Positions 34,804 through 44,914 are shown, counted from the stretch's first letter. The stretch: 64,000 nt of DNA from Shewanella mangrovi (GCF_000753795.1 NZ_JPEO01000003.1:186001-250000), one strand, 5' to 3'. A program made the numbers and translations. The notes: generated by a model from the sequence alone, not told the origin.

Positions 34804-36839
34804 TGAGGCAGTACCGCCGCATTTTTTAGTGGTACAGGCGGTAAATCACCAGCGGGCGTAAAACCAAACACCTTGCCATAAAACGCCAGTTCGGTTTCCA
34901 GTGCCAGTTCATTGTTCTGTGGTTTTCTAAAGCCATGACCTTCCCCTTCAAAGGGAATAAACGCCGTTGGTACGCCCTTTTCCACTAAGGCGTTATAGAT
35001 CATTTCCGATTGATTCGGCGGTACCACCTTGTCGTCTAAGCCTTGGAACAACAATAACGGTTCGTTCAAGCCATCCAAATGATACAGCGGCGAACGATCA
35101 TGATAAGTCTGTTGCTGCTCAGGATAAGGGCCAATGAGCTGGTCAAGATAGCGCGATTCGAACTTATGCGTTTCCTTCGCCAACACTTCGATATCACTAA
35201 TACCGTAATAACTGGTGCCCGCCTTAAAGGTGTCGTGAAACGCCAACGAAGCTAACACGCTAAACCCCCCTGCACTACCTCCGCGAATGGCGAGCTGCTG
35301 CGGATCTGCTAACTTCTGCGCAACGAGATATTCCGCAGCGTGCACAGCATCTTCAACATCCGCGATCCCCCATTCGCCATAGAGACTACGACGAAATTCA
35401 CGACCATATCCGGTGCTGCCGCGATAATTAAGATTGAATACCGCAAAACCACGACTGGTCCAAAATTGGATTGCACCGCTGTAGGCAGAACTCGCCTCCG
35501 CAGTTGGACCACCGTGCAACATCATCAACAGCGGCGGAAGACTGTCCGCTTTGGCCCGAAACTGAGGATTGGTGGGTGGATAATACAAACCATAAGCCGT
35601 TTTACGTCCTGCAGTGGTAAAGCTAATACTCTGCGGCTTGGCGATATAAGCAGGGTCGACAGGGGCTATCTCGGGCGTATACACCAGCTCAGTGCCCCGG
35701 CCCGCAACTCGATAAATTCCACGTTCAGGGGTCTCTTTGGCGCCCACAAAGTACACCCGTCCCTGATGGCTGATCAGTTGATTGACTGAGGCAAAATCGG
35801 TCGCCAACGCCTCACTAACACCCGAGTCTGGATCGATGCGCATCAGATCCAAACGCCCTTCATGGTGCAAATTAAAGATAATGCTATGGTCATTTTCAAA
35901 TGCGTAAGCATGCAAGCCCAACACCCAAGCCGGGCCACCAATCTCGCCGTGCAGGTGCGTCACTTGTTCGACCTTACCATCAGCTTTGATGCGATAAAGG
36001 TTCCACCAGTTGTCAAAGTCAGCAATGAAATAGAGGGTTCCATCGGGACTGAACTGCGGCTGCATAATGGCGCCGCTACCTGGCATTTGTGGCTGGCGGA
36101 TGTTGGCAATTGCCCCTTTTTTATCGAGATCCCCTAGCCATAGTTGAGTGTTATCCCACGGCATATTGGGGTGATCCCAGGTAATCCAGGCTAACTGAGT
36201 ATTGGCTTGATTAATGGCGGGAGAACTAAAGAAATCATGGCCATCAGCGTAGACATCACCTTCTCCTGGCTGATTGAGATTAATCGCCACTAAACTGGCT
36301 TTAGCCTCTCCTTCAGCGCGATGATCTTCACGCACGCAAATAATGCGAGACCCTTTACTAAAAAACACACAATCAGCCTGACGTGTGCCAACGGGGGTGA
36401 GCGCCACTTGTGGTTGGTTCGGCGCGATGCGATAGAAACGCTGATCTGCACGTTTAGTGGCAAAGACACTGCTGCCAATCGCTAAAAACGGGGCGCCGCC
36501 GTATTCATGGACGCGACTGCCCACACCAAATTCAGCATCCACAACATCTGCAACTGTATCGTTACGGTCAAGACGTTTAATACCTGACTGACCTTGCGCG
36601 GCTGGTTCGGACTGAATGAAATACAGCATCTCGCCGCTGCTTTGCAGCTCACCAATTGAGGTATGGGCGCCATAGACCGCACTCGCCGTTAACGGTGATT
36701 GCCAACTGCCATATTGAGCCACTTTCACTGTCGTTTTTGCCTCGTCTGCTTTGGTTTGTTCCGGCACTTTCGAACATCCGGATAACAACACCACTGTCGT
36801 AAGCCCTACGAATCGTACCACCGCGCCTATGGTGATCAT
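34800..36839 (-). CDS. S9 family prolyl oligopeptidase-type lipoprotein
   Basis: A 679-residue serine peptidase with an N-terminal lipoprotein signal (VVLLSGCSK, lipobox cysteine near residue 22), so it is probably exported and lipid-anchored. The N-terminal two-thirds (about 45-400) form a beta-propeller-like region. The C-terminal alpha/beta-hydrolase (about 410-660) has the nucleophile in IRGGSAGGFSVL, an Asp in GLDDKVVPP and a His in GEGHGFRKP, so the triad is complete. It resembles dipeptidyl-aminopeptidase or acylaminoacyl-peptidase relatives. Start ATG with GAGGG before it. It is convergent and overlapping with cueR; no link to copper is implied. Confidence 0.88.
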   Translation of the reverse strand: MITIGAVVRFVGLTTVVLLSGCSKVPEQTKADEAKTTVKVAQYGSWQSPLTASAVYGAHTSIGELQSSGEMLYFIQSEPAAQGQSGIKRLDRNDTVADVVDAEFGVGSRVHEYGGAPFLAIGSSVFATKRADQRFYRIAPNQPQVALTPVGTRQADCVFFSKGSRIICVREDHRAEGEAKASLVAINLNQPGEGDVYADGHDFFSSPAINQANTQLAWITWDHPNMPWDNTQLWLGDLDKKGAIANIRQPQMPGSGAIMQPQFSPDGTLYFIADFDNWWNLYRIKADGKVEQVTHLHGEIGGPAWVLGLHAYAFENDHSIIFNLHHEGRLDLMRIDPDSGVSEALATDFASVNQLISHQGRVYFVGAKETPERGIYRVAGRGTELVYTPEIAPVDPAYIAKPQSISFTTAGRKTAYGLYYPPTNPQFRAKADSLPPLLMMLHGGPTAEASSAYSGAIQFWTSRGFAVFNLNYRGSTGYGREFRRSLYGEWGIADVEDAVHAAEYLVAQKLADPQQLAIRGGSAGGFSVLASLAFHDTFKAGTSYYGISDIEVLAKETHKFESRYLDQLIGPYPEQQQTYHDRSPLYHLDGLNEPLLLFQGLDDKVVPPNQSEMIYNALVEKGVPTAFIPFEGEGHGFRKPQNNELALETELAFYGKVFGFTPAGDLPPVPLKNAAVLPH

Positions 36840-36891
36840 TCTTTTTCCCTCAATGCTCCGCCTGTTAGGCCAAGCTATTAATGCTATGTCG

Positions 36892-37134
36892 TTATTTGAA
36901 TTTTTTAAAAAACCAACGCACTACGCTTTGCTGTTGCTCGCTTGGCAAACCGAAATAGATACATAACCAAGGTGACACTAAAAAAAACCAATGAATCGGC
37001 GCAGTTGATTGGCCACTGAATAACAGATAGAAGAACCCAGCATAGATGACCACCACCCCCGCATAGCCAAACCACAACAAACACTTTTTACATCCGTTTA
37101 CGAGCCAATGCGCCACCCAACAACCACCTACCAC
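36892..37134 (-). CDS. Possible small membrane protein
   Basis: A small hydrophobic frame of about 80 codons with two likely membrane segments (LLWFGYAGVVVIYAGFFYLL and WFFLVSPWLCIYFG) and a basic tail (WFFKKFK). The frame opens with a TTG at 37152 and could start at a GTG at 37134; neither has a strong ribosome site. It lies between the terminator of the valine operon and the S9 peptidase gene. The membrane-protein pattern looks real, but no family was recognised, and chance cannot be ruled out. Confidence 0.4.
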   Translation of the reverse strand: MVGGCWVAHWLVNGCKKCLLWFGYAGVVVIYAGFFYLLFSGQSTAPIHWFFLVSPWLCIYFGLPSEQQQSVVRWFFKKFK

Positions 37135-37215
37135 TTGGAACTTCAGTCGCAAGAATTGTTCAATGTGTGTTGATGCTTGTCAACTTTTGTCACCTTTACG
37201 GGGTTACGATGGCAA

Positions 37216-37251
37216 TAAAAAACGCCCGCGACATCATCACGGGCGTTTTAA
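37216..37251 (-). terminator. Terminator of the valine/isoleucine operon
   Basis: AAAACGCCCG / CGGGCGTTTT is a perfect 10-bp stem with an 11-base loop. On the minus strand a T-run follows. It lies about 25 bases past the last gene of the operon. Confidence 0.85.
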
Positions 37252-37274
37252 CCGACAAAAGTGCCAAAAATAGG

Positions 37275-38030
37275 TCAGAGTGACAAACCACCGTCTATCT
37301 CAATCACTCGCCCATTGAGGTAACTATTCTCGATTGCGAAACAGACAGTATTGGCTATCTCTTCTGCTTCACCAAGGCGACCAACTGGCACAGCTTTTTC
37401 TAATCGCTGCAGCGCTTCTGGCTTCATCGCCGCCGTCATATCCGTAGCAATCACACCGGGCGCGATTGCTAGCGAGCGGATCTGATAGCGAGCCAACTCT
37501 TTCGCCCACCCAACCGCCATTGCGGCAACACCCGCTTTTGAGGCAGCGTAATTACTCTGACCGATATTACCGGCACGGGCGATGCTGGAAATATTGATGA
37601 TCACTCCCGGCTGAGCCGACTCAATCATGGCTGCTGCGGCTTCGCGGCCGCACAGGAATGAACCGGTCAGATTGACGTTAATCACCGCTTGGAACTGCTC
37701 AAACGACATGCGCTCGGTCACTTTGCCTTCTTTGGCTTTCACCAGCATGCCATCGAACAAAATACCGGCATTGTTCACTAAGACGTTAAGCTGACCAAAA
37801 TCTTCCAGAATGAAACGAAAGGTCGCCACCACATCTTCTTCATCGGTGATATCGACGGCATAACCTTGCACATCGACTTCGCCAAGTAAGGCACAGGCGT
37901 GCTCTAATTTATCTTGGTCGACATCTATCAGTGCTAACCGCGCACCGCGTTTTGCCAACATCTGCGCCATCGCAAATCCCAAACCACCGGCGCCACCGGT
38001 AATGGCAACGACTTTGCCTTTAATCTCCAT
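37275..38030 (-). CDS. SDR dehydrogenase, probable 3-hydroxyacyl-CoA type
   Basis: A 251-residue short-chain dehydrogenase. The NAD(P) motif is TGGAGGLGFA near the N-terminus, NNAG follows in VNVLVNNAGI-type context, and the catalytic Ser-Tyr-Lys lie in ISSIARAGNIGQSNYAASKAG. It is FabG-like in sequence. As the last gene of a valine/isoleucine degradation operon it most likely oxidises 3-hydroxy-2-methylbutyryl-CoA or a similar intermediate (inference). An AAGGAT site precedes the ATG, 12 bases after mmsB. Confidence 0.85.
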   Translation of the reverse strand: MEIKGKVVAITGGAGGLGFAMAQMLAKRGARLALIDVDQDKLEHACALLGEVDVQGYAVDITDEEDVVATFRFILEDFGQLNVLVNNAGILFDGMLVKAKEGKVTERMSFEQFQAVINVNLTGSFLCGREAAAAMIESAQPGVIINISSIARAGNIGQSNYAASKAGVAAMAVGWAKELARYQIRSLAIAPGVIATDMTAAMKPEALQRLEKAVPVGRLGEAEEIANTVCFAIENSYLNGRVIEIDGGLSL

Positions 38031-38042
38031 TGAATATCCTTT

Positions 38043-38945
38043 TTATTCCGACTTAGGGCGGAACTGGGTAAATAAGCTAGAAAAATCTTTACCACCATGC
38101 CCCTGCCGTGCATGGTGTACAAACAGATTACGTGCCAATGCGCCCATAGGTGTGGCTGAATGGCTGGTTAGTGCAGTCTGTGTTGCCAGACCAAGATCTT
38201 TCACCATCAAATCCACCATAAAGCCGCCTTGGTAACCTTTGGATGCTGGCACACCCGGCATCACACCAGGGCACGGATTGTATTTTTCCAGGGTCCAATT
38301 GCCGCCGCTGCTGGCCTTCATAATATCCGACAGCACAACCGGATCCAAACCGTTATCTATGCCTAAGCTCAAGGCTTCACACGTTCCGGCCATTAATACA
38401 CCAAGCAACATGTTGTTGCAGATTTTAGCAACCTGACCACTGCCAACAGGGCCGGCATGAAAGATATTGCGCCCCATCGCTTGCAGAATAGGTTTAGCAC
38501 GGGTCACGGCCTCCAGCTCACCGCCACAAATAAAGGTCAAAGTACCAGCCGCCGCGCCCGCAGTCCCGCCCGATACGGGCGCATCAACAAAAGCTAAACC
38601 ACGCGCTTCTGCAGCCGCACCAATCACCTTGGCGGAATCCACATCAATCGTCGAGCAATCGATCAATAGCGTGTCGCTCGCAACTGTATCTAATAAGCCT
38701 TGGCCACTGTCATCTCCGAGATAGAGAGACCTTGAATGACGCCCCGCTGGCAACATACTGATCACTATGTGAGCACCTGCCGCGGCGCCGCACGCACTCG
38801 GACAGCTAAACGCCCCCTGCTCTGCCAATGTACTCACCATTGACGGCATTAAATCAAACACTCTGACGGTCAAGCCTTGTTTGAGCAGATTGGCCGCCAT
38901 TGGCGCGCCCATATTGCCTAATCCGATAAATGCTACCGTTGTCAT
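38043..38945 (-). CDS. mmsB: 3-hydroxyisobutyrate dehydrogenase
   Basis: A 300-residue NAD-dependent beta-hydroxyacid dehydrogenase that oxidises 3-hydroxyisobutyrate to methylmalonate semialdehyde in valine breakdown. The Rossmann start is VAFIGLGNMGAPMAANLLK. The substrate motif is FVDAPVSGGTAGAAAGTLTF, and the catalytic Lys lies in GSGQVAKICNNML. Length fits the family (about 295-300). The ATG at 38945 has GAGG eight bases before it; an in-frame GTG at 38954 is less likely. It follows the 3-hydroxyisobutyryl-CoA hydrolase gene by 42 bases. Confidence 0.93.
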   Translation of the reverse strand: MTTVAFIGLGNMGAPMAANLLKQGLTVRVFDLMPSMVSTLAEQGAFSCPSACGAAAGAHIVISMLPAGRHSRSLYLGDDSGQGLLDTVASDTLLIDCSTIDVDSAKVIGAAAEARGLAFVDAPVSGGTAGAAAGTLTFICGGELEAVTRAKPILQAMGRNIFHAGPVGSGQVAKICNNMLLGVLMAGTCEALSLGIDNGLDPVVLSDIMKASSGGNWTLEKYNPCPGVMPGVPASKGYQGGFMVDLMVKDLGLATQTALTSHSATPMGALARNLFVHHARQGHGGKDFSSLFTQFRPKSE

Positions 38946-38987
38946 CGCAATCACCTCGTTATTCGCTTGCGCGCCCGAAGGCCGCGG

Positions 38988-40097
38988 TTATAGATCGGCC
39001 AAAGGGTGGTTACCAGCAAAGGGAGATTTCAGCAGAGCATGCAGTTGCTCATCTGGCGGCAATTGCTCCGTACCATAGGCCCATTTAGGCATGCGATCTT
39101 TATCCACTAACAATGCCCGTACACCTTCACAAAAATCGCCGATAGCGCAGCAGTTAACGCTCAAGCCCAGCTCAAAGCGAAAGCATTCCGCCAAACTCAT
39201 CTCACGTCCTAACTGACATTGTGCATAAGCCAATAACCAGCTTTGCGGACTGCCAGCCAACATGCTGCTGCGCGCCTGCTGCAGCCAAGCTTCGCTGCTA
39301 TCAAGTTGCTGCATCCGCACCACGATATCCGGCAATCGCCCCGCCATCAGGTTTTCAATAATGGCTTGATTGGCTTTCAACCGACTTTTACCGACATGTT
39401 CCGTTGAGCTAACTTCTAACTCATCCAACACATCGTGCAGTTTCTGCTTGTTGAGGCTGTGATTGTCGCCCCACGTAATCGACGTTAAGGCATGCAATAG
39501 ACGCTGCTTTTCCGATGATGCGAGAAAGTGATTGGCAATGCCGGTGTAACGAGCGTCCGCGGCCGTTAAGTTGTAGGCCGTCAGCCCTAAAAACAAACCC
39601 GTTTTGCCCTGCATGCGGCTGAGAAAATAGGTGCCGCCCACATCTGGGTATAAGCCGATAGTGACTTCCGGCATGGCTAACCGAGAACGTTCGGTCACCA
39701 CGCGATGGCTGGCGCCCATCAACACGCCCATACCTCCGCCCATAACAATGCCATCGCCCCACACAAGCACAGGCTTACCAAAGGTATGGATCTGGTAATC
39801 CAGCCGATATTCCGCTTCAAAGAACTGTTGTGCCAGCGGTACATAGCGGCCCGGCTGCTGTTGCTGCGCTTGATACAAGGCGCGAACGTCTCCGCCGGCA
39901 CAAAATGCTTTATCCCCAACAGAGTCAATCATGACCGCGGCAATCTGCTCATCGTGCTGCCAACGCGTTAGCTGCGCTGCCAGTGTAATCACCATCTCAA
40001 GACTCAAGGCATTAAGCGACTTCTCGGCGTTGAGGGTTGCGATACCAATCTGTTTATCCTTGCTGCTGGCAAGGGTCGAAAATAATACCGATTCCAA
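38988..40097 (-). CDS. 3-hydroxyisobutyryl-CoA hydrolase
   Basis: A 369-residue member of the crotonase family, longer than enoyl-CoA hydratases, as expected for 3-hydroxyisobutyryl-CoA hydrolase, the valine-pathway thioesterase. It shows DKAFCAGGDVRALYQ, GDGIVMGGGMGVLMGASHRV and a MPEVTIGLYPDVGGTYFLSR segment, with the catalytic Glu and Asp region intact. The start is TTG, strongly supported by AAGGAG six bases before it; no nearby ATG fits. It sits between an enoyl-CoA hydratase and mmsB, exactly the pathway order. A TTG start may lower its level relative to its neighbours. Confidence 0.9.
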   Translation of the reverse strand: MESVLFSTLASSKDKQIGIATLNAEKSLNALSLEMVITLAAQLTRWQHDEQIAAVMIDSVGDKAFCAGGDVRALYQAQQQQPGRYVPLAQQFFEAEYRLDYQIHTFGKPVLVWGDGIVMGGGMGVLMGASHRVVTERSRLAMPEVTIGLYPDVGGTYFLSRMQGKTGLFLGLTAYNLTAADARYTGIANHFLASSEKQRLLHALTSITWGDNHSLNKQKLHDVLDELEVSSTEHVGKSRLKANQAIIENLMAGRLPDIVVRMQQLDSSEAWLQQARSSMLAGSPQSWLLAYAQCQLGREMSLAECFRFELGLSVNCCAIGDFCEGVRALLVDKDRMPKWAYGTEQLPPDEQLHALLKSPFAGNHPLADL

Positions 40098-40170
40098 TCG
40101 GAACTCCTTAGGAGCTGTTGCCCTTTTTTATCTTTGCTGCTGAAGCTAATACTATTTGGCTAAGCAGGCG

Positions 40171-40944
40171 TTAGCTGCTACGCCATTGCGGTGCACGTTT
40201 TTCTAAAAAGGCATTGACGCCTTCTTGCTGATTCACACCATCAAATAGCTCAATAAATAGCTCTCGCTCTCGCGGCAGCGCTTTGTTACGCGGCACGCTA
40301 CGCCCAGCCTGAATAAGCTGCTTACATGCATGTACGCTGCTCGGGCTCTGGCGCTCAACCAGCTGCGCCAGTTTAAGCGCTTCATTGAGCGCGTCTCCGG
40401 TTTCAGCTACTTGCTCCACCAAACCTATGCTAAGCGCTGCAGTGGAATCCAGTCGCTCACCACAGAGGATCATTCGCTTGGCCCAACCTTCGCCAACCAG
40501 CGCGGTAAGGTTTTGCGTGCCACCTGCACATGGCAGTAATCCTACCGATGCCTCTGGCAATGCCATCTGCGCTTGCGTCTCTGCAATACGCAAATCACAC
40601 GCCAATGCCACTTCTAAACCACCGCCCATGGCATAGCCGTTAATCGCGGCAATAGTAACGCCACGAAATGAACTTAAAGTTTCAAACGCCTCGCCAAAAG
40701 CGAGCGCCATACTGGCGGCTTTGGTTTTGTTTCCATCAGCAAACAGGCGCAACTCTGCACCCGCCGAGAAAAATTTCTCACCTGCGCCCGTAATAATCAG
40801 GCTATAGACATCCTTGTTCTGCGACAGCTGATGCAGCAATTCGGTGAGCTGCGCCAAAGACTCAGCCGTCCAAGTATTGGCTGGCGGATTATCAATAGTG
40901 ATGATGGCGCAATGGCCTTCAATGCGATGATGTAATCCTGACAT
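40171..40944 (-). CDS. Enoyl-CoA hydratase
   Basis: A 257-residue crotonase-family enzyme that hydrates methacrylyl-CoA and tiglyl-CoA in branched-chain amino acid breakdown (pathway assignment from context). The oxyanion-hole segments are GEKFFSAGAELRLF and AINGYAMGGGLEVALACDLR, followed by ALPEASVGLLPCAGGTQNL with the catalytic glutamates. Length is standard (about 258). GGAGG precedes the ATG. It lies 17 bases after the acyl-CoA dehydrogenase gene. Confidence 0.9.
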   Translation of the reverse strand: MSGLHHRIEGHCAIITIDNPPANTWTAESLAQLTELLHQLSQNKDVYSLIITGAGEKFFSAGAELRLFADGNKTKAASMALAFGEAFETLSSFRGVTIAAINGYAMGGGLEVALACDLRIAETQAQMALPEASVGLLPCAGGTQNLTALVGEGWAKRMILCGERLDSTAALSIGLVEQVAETGDALNEALKLAQLVERQSPSSVHACKQLIQAGRSVPRNKALPRERELFIELFDGVNQQEGVNAFLEKRAPQWRSS

Positions 40945-40961
40945 GAATCGATTCCTCCGCC

Positions 40962-42122
40962 CTATAGTGCTAACGCTGCTGCACCGTTTTCCAACAGCTT
41001 GCGAGCGATGATCACCCGCATGATCTCATTGGTGCCTTCCAAAATTTGATGCACTCGTGAATCACGGAAATATCGCTCTAATGGATATTCGCGAATGTAG
41101 CCATAGCCACCGTGAAGCTGCAGCGCGTTATCGCACACAGCAAAACCGACATCGGTGGCAAAACGTTTGGCCATTGCACAATAAGTGGTGGCTTGAGGGT
41201 GTTGCAAATCTAGCTGTGACGCGGCCAGATATACCAACTGCCGCGCCGCAGTGAGTTCGGTGACCATATCCGCCAGTTTGAACTGCAATGCCTGAAAGGC
41301 ACTGAGTGGTTTACCAAATTGTTGCCGTTCGGCCATATATTCAAGCGAACGGTCAATGGCGGCTTGCGCTGTCCCCAGCGAACAGGCAGCGATATTAATC
41401 CGTCCGCCATCTAACCCCTTCATCGCCATGCAAAAGCCATCGCCTTCTTTACCAAGCAATGCGGCTTTCGGTACTCGTACATTATCAAAAGTCACTTCTC
41501 TGGTAGGCTGCGCATTCCAGCCCATTTTATCTTCTGGCTTGCCATAGCTGATACCGGCGGCATTTGCCGGAACGACCAAGGCTGAGATGCCTTTAGGCCC
41601 CGCGTCACCAGTGCGCGCCATCACCACCAACACATCGGTAGCGCCAGCCCCCGAGATAAACACTTTCGCCCCATTAATCAGGTAGTCATCACCGTCCACT
41701 TTCGCACTGGTGGTTAAGGCGGCCGCATCACTGCCGGCATTTGGCTCGGTCAGGCAATAAGAAGCGAGTTGTTCGCCGCTGGTCAGTCCGGGCGCCCATT
41801 GAGTTTTAATGGCTTCAGTGCCCCAACTGGTGATCATCCAGGTTGCCATATTATGAATGGTGATCATTGCCGTGGTGGTAGTACAGCCCTTGGCTAGCGC
41901 CTCAAAAATCAGCGCGCTATCTAGCCGTGATAAACCCAGTCCGCCAGCTTCTTGCGGCGAATATAAGGCGCAGAATCCTAACTCGCCCGCCTGCTGAATA
42001 ACCTCTTTTGGAAAATAGTGCTCCGCATCCCAGCGCGCAGCGTTCGGCGCCAATTTTTCAGCGGCAAATTGCTCGGCCAGCTCAACAAACTGGCGTTGTT
42101 CATCGTTTAAACGAAAATCCAT
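40962..42122 (-). CDS. Acyl-CoA dehydrogenase, probable isobutyryl-CoA type
   Basis: A 386-residue FAD flavoenzyme that oxidises short branched acyl-CoA. Signatures are CLTEPNAGSDAAAL in the middle (first family motif) and the C-terminal region QLHGGYGYIREYPLERYFRD followed by ILEGTNEIMRVIIARKLL, whose Glu in EGTNE is the usual catalytic base. The context (thiolase, mmsA, hydratases, mmsB) indicates isobutyryl-CoA and/or 2-methylbutyryl-CoA. The ATG at 42122 has GAGG seven bases before it; an in-frame GTG lies one codon earlier. The gap to mmsA is 16 bases. Confidence 0.92.
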   Translation of the reverse strand: MDFRLNDEQRQFVELAEQFAAEKLAPNAARWDAEHYFPKEVIQQAGELGFCALYSPQEAGGLGLSRLDSALIFEALAKGCTTTTAMITIHNMATWMITSWGTEAIKTQWAPGLTSGEQLASYCLTEPNAGSDAAALTTSAKVDGDDYLINGAKVFISGAGATDVLVVMARTGDAGPKGISALVVPANAAGISYGKPEDKMGWNAQPTREVTFDNVRVPKAALLGKEGDGFCMAMKGLDGGRINIAACSLGTAQAAIDRSLEYMAERQQFGKPLSAFQALQFKLADMVTELTAARQLVYLAASQLDLQHPQATTYCAMAKRFATDVGFAVCDNALQLHGGYGYIREYPLERYFRDSRVHQILEGTNEIMRVIIARKLLENGAAALAL

Positions 42123-42138
42123 CACATCACCTCGTCTG

Positions 42139-43632
42139 CTACTTTAGGGCGATTGTCATATTAGGCGAGCTGACCACATCGTCAGCAAACCAGCGGCTAG
42201 TCACCGTCTTGGTTTCGGTATAAAAGCGCACTGCTTGCTTACCGTAGGCATGTTGATCTCCGTAGAAACTGCCCTTCCAGCCAGTGAAGGAGAAAAACGG
42301 TAAAGGGACGGGAATCGGCACATTGATACCAACTTGGCCAACATCTATCTGTTGCTGGAATTGATGCGCAGCCGCACCACTCGCGGTAAAAATTGAGGTG
42401 CCATTGCCATAAGGGTTGGCGTTGACCAGCGCGATGGCCTCTTCCAGCGTATCAACCTGCATACAGCAAAGTACCGGGCCAAAAATTTCCTCGCGATAAA
42501 TAGGCATATCGGCAGTCACATCACTAAACAGCGTTGGCCCAACCCAGTTACCACTTTCGTATCCAGCGACACTGCAATCTGCGCCATCGAGTAAACAAGT
42601 TGCACCAGCCTCTTTGCCCGCTTGAATAAGCCGCAATACCCGCGCTTTAGCAGCGGGACTGATCAGCGGACCAAATGCTGCCCCAGGGCTGTCCCAGAGA
42701 CCGGGGGAAACCTGACTTAACGCCGCCCGCAACTCGTCAATCCAACCTTTGCTGTCGCCAACAAATACTGCCACTGAGATTGCCATACAACGCTGTCCTG
42801 CAGCCCCCACCGCCGCACCGACCAATTGATTAATCACTTGAGTTTTATTGGCATCAGGCATCACAACACAGTGATTTTTAGCGCCAGCAAACACCTGCGC
42901 CCGCTTCAACTGTTGCGTCGCCATGCGATAGACCTGTTGTCCAACAGCGACAGAACCGACAAAAGACACTGTCTTAACTTTGGGTTCCGCGATTAAGCGT
43001 TCCACTACGCTTCTATCACCATGCAATACTTGCAAAATCCCTTGCGGCGCACCGGCTTCAGCAAACAGCTCGGCTAAACGGGTTGGCGTAATTGGATCTT
43101 GCTCTGAAGGTTTGAGAATAAAGCTATTACCGCAGGCAATGGCCATCGGGAACATCCACAAAGGGATCATTGCCGGGAAGTTGAACGGGGTAATGCCAAG
43201 GCAGACCCCCAGCGGCTGTACAATGCTATAGCTATCAATTCCGTTGGCGACGTTTTCCAACGTTTCGCCCATCATCAAAGATGCTACGTTAGCGGCATGC
43301 TCAACCACTTCGATACCGCGCCACACATCACCTCGGGCATCCTCAAAGGTCTTCCCCGTTTCCTGCGATAAAATTGTGGCTAGCTCATCGTGGTGTTGCT
43401 TCAATAGGTGTTGGTAACGCAACATTAACCGCGCCCGCTCAGAAACCGGCACTCTGCGCCAATGTTCATATGCCTGCTGAGCACTATTAATCGCCTGTGT
43501 TATTTCTGTTTCTGTGGCGATATTAAGTTCAGCAATCACACTGTTGTCGGCGGGGTTAGTCACAGCGATCTGCTCTTGACCATCTCCGGCCATGAACTCG
43601 CCATTAATAAAATGATGTACTTGCACTGACAT
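42139..43632 (-). CDS. mmsA: Methylmalonate-semialdehyde dehydrogenase (acylating)
   Basis: A 497-residue CoA-dependent aldehyde dehydrogenase that converts methylmalonate semialdehyde to propionyl-CoA and CO2. Landmarks are the cofactor motif [14 protein letters not shown] and the catalytic Cys in [16 protein letters not shown]. The final third has [20 protein letters not shown] and the end-motif [13 protein letters not shown], both typical of MmsA. Length fits (about 500). GGAGG lies before the ATG. It is second in the operon, 12 bases after the thiolase gene. Confidence 0.94.
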   Translation of the reverse strand: MSVQVHHFINGEFMAGDGQEQIAVTNPADNSVIAELNIATETEITQAINSAQQAYEHWRRVPVSERARLMLRYQHLLKQHHDELATILSQETGKTFEDARGDVWRGIEVVEHAANVASLMMGETLENVANGIDSYSIVQPLGVCLGITPFNFPAMIPLWMFPMAIACGNSFILKPSEQDPITPTRLAELFAEAGAPQGILQVLHGDRSVVERLIAEPKVKTVSFVGSVAVGQQVYRMATQQLKRAQVFAGAKNHCVVMPDANKTQVINQLVGAAVGAAGQRCMAISVAVFVGDSKGWIDELRAALSQVSPGLWDSPGAAFGPLISPAAKARVLRLIQAGKEAGATCLLDGADCSVAGYESGNWVGPTLFSDVTADMPIYREEIFGPVLCCMQVDTLEEAIALVNANPYGNGTSIFTASGAAAHQFQQQIDVGQVGINVPIPVPLPFFSFTGWKGSFYGDQHAYGKQAVRFYTETKTVTSRWFADDVVSSPNMTIALK

Positions 43633-43644
43633 TTTCCGCCTCCG

Positions 43645-44832
43645 TTACACTTCTATTGCCACGGCAACGGCTTCACCACCACCGATGCAAAGGGTTGCAA
43701 TGCCGCGTGTTAAGCCGCGCAACCGCAGCGCATGGATCAAGGTCACGAGCAGCCGAGCGCCAGAACAACCAATAGGATGCCCCAACGCGCAAGCGCCACC
43801 GTTGACGTTGACCCGCTCGGCATTCAACGCCAACTGATCAACCGCTAGCATGGTGACCATGGCAAAGGCTTCGTTTATCTCGTACAAGTCGACACAGTCG
43901 GCCGTCCATTCAAGTTGTTTGAACAGCTTGTTGAGTGCGCCGATAGGCGCTGTGGTAAAGAGTGCAGGTTCTTGTGCGTGTGAAGCCGTGCCGCGAATGG
44001 TAGCGAGAATCGGTAGCTGCAATTGCTCGGCCTGCGAACGTTTCATTAGCAGTACACTGGCGGCGCCATCGGAAATCGAGCTGGAATTAGCCGCTGTAAT
44101 CGTGCCGTCTTTGGTAAAGGCAGGCTTCAAGGTAGGGATTTTTTCTGGCTTAGCACGACTCGGCTGTTCGTCGACGTTGACCACAGCTTCACCCTGACGT
44201 CCGGCGATCACTACGTCAACAATCTCCTGCTGAAAATCGCCCTCAGCAATCGCCCGGTTAGCTCGTGCCAGCGACTGAATCGCCCAAGCGTCCATCGCTT
44301 CACGACTGATCCCAAATTCATCGGCCGTTTGCTGCGCGAAACTGCCCATCGAGCTACCGGTGTAAGCATCCTCTAAACCGTCAGCAAACATATGGTCATA
44401 GAGTTTGCCATGTCCCATACGCTGTCCGGTGCGCGCTTTATCCATGATATACGGTGCGCGACTCATGCTCTCCATGCCGCCAGCAATCACCGTATTTGCA
44501 CTGCCAGCCTTAATCATGTCATACGCCTGCATAACGGTTTTCAGACCAGAGCCGCAGACCTTATTCACTGTGGTTGCGCCCACAGACAAAGGTAATCCAG
44601 CAGCCAAAGTGGCTTGCCTTGCGGGAGCCTGACCGATGCCAGCTTGTAACACACAACCTAAGAGCACCTCATCAATCGACTCAGGTGCGATAGCACTATC
44701 TTCCAATAGTGCTTTGATGGTGGCAGCGGCAAGCGCTGGGGCGGGAACGGAAGCCAGACTACCTAAAAAGCTTCCCATCGCGGTACGACGGGCGGCCACA
44801 ATGACCACATCGTCAGCCAACTGTTGTTTCAT
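43645..44832 (-). CDS. Acetyl-CoA C-acyltransferase (thiolase)
   Basis: A 395-residue degradative-type thiolase. The acyl-accepting Cys is in [15 protein letters not shown] near residue 90. The second active-site Cys lies in [15 protein letters not shown] at the end, and the His is in [17 protein letters not shown]. In a valine/isoleucine operon it most likely cleaves 2-methylacetoacetyl-CoA to acetyl-CoA and propionyl-CoA (inference). AGGAG lies six bases before the ATG at 44832, which is preferred over an in-frame start at 44883 that would overlap the promoter. First gene of the operon. Confidence 0.92.
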   Translation of the reverse strand: MKQQLADDVVIVAARRTAMGSFLGSLASVPAPALAAATIKALLEDSAIAPESIDEVLLGCVLQAGIGQAPARQATLAAGLPLSVGATTVNKVCGSGLKTVMQAYDMIKAGSANTVIAGGMESMSRAPYIMDKARTGQRMGHGKLYDHMFADGLEDAYTGSSMGSFAQQTADEFGISREAMDAWAIQSLARANRAIAEGDFQQEIVDVVIAGRQGEAVVNVDEQPSRAKPEKIPTLKPAFTKDGTITAANSSSISDGAASVLLMKRSQAEQLQLPILATIRGTASHAQEPALFTTAPIGALNKLFKQLEWTADCVDLYEINEAFAMVTMLAVDQLALNAERVNVNGGACALGHPIGCSGARLLVTLIHALRLRGLTRGIATLCIGGGEAVAVAIEV

Positions 44833-44883
44833 TTGACGCTCCTGTTCACCTTGTATTGCACAAGATGTCACTAATAAACGCAC

Positions 44884-44914
44884 ACAGAATTACGTTTACG
44901 CTAACGTAAAGCAA
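44884..44914 (-). promoter_or_regulatory. MerR-type promoter of the valine/isoleucine operon
   Basis: A perfect dyad TTTACG-CTAA-CGTAAA (44895-44910), extended by TTACGTT / AACGTAA, sits in a 19-base spacer between -35-like TTGCTT (44914-44909) and -10-like TTCTGT (44889-44884) on the minus strand. The 19-base spacing and central palindrome are typical of MerR-family activation. The sequence resembles what I recall of sites for LiuR, a MerR regulator of branched-chain amino acid catabolism. The regulator gene is not in the window. Confidence 0.65.
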
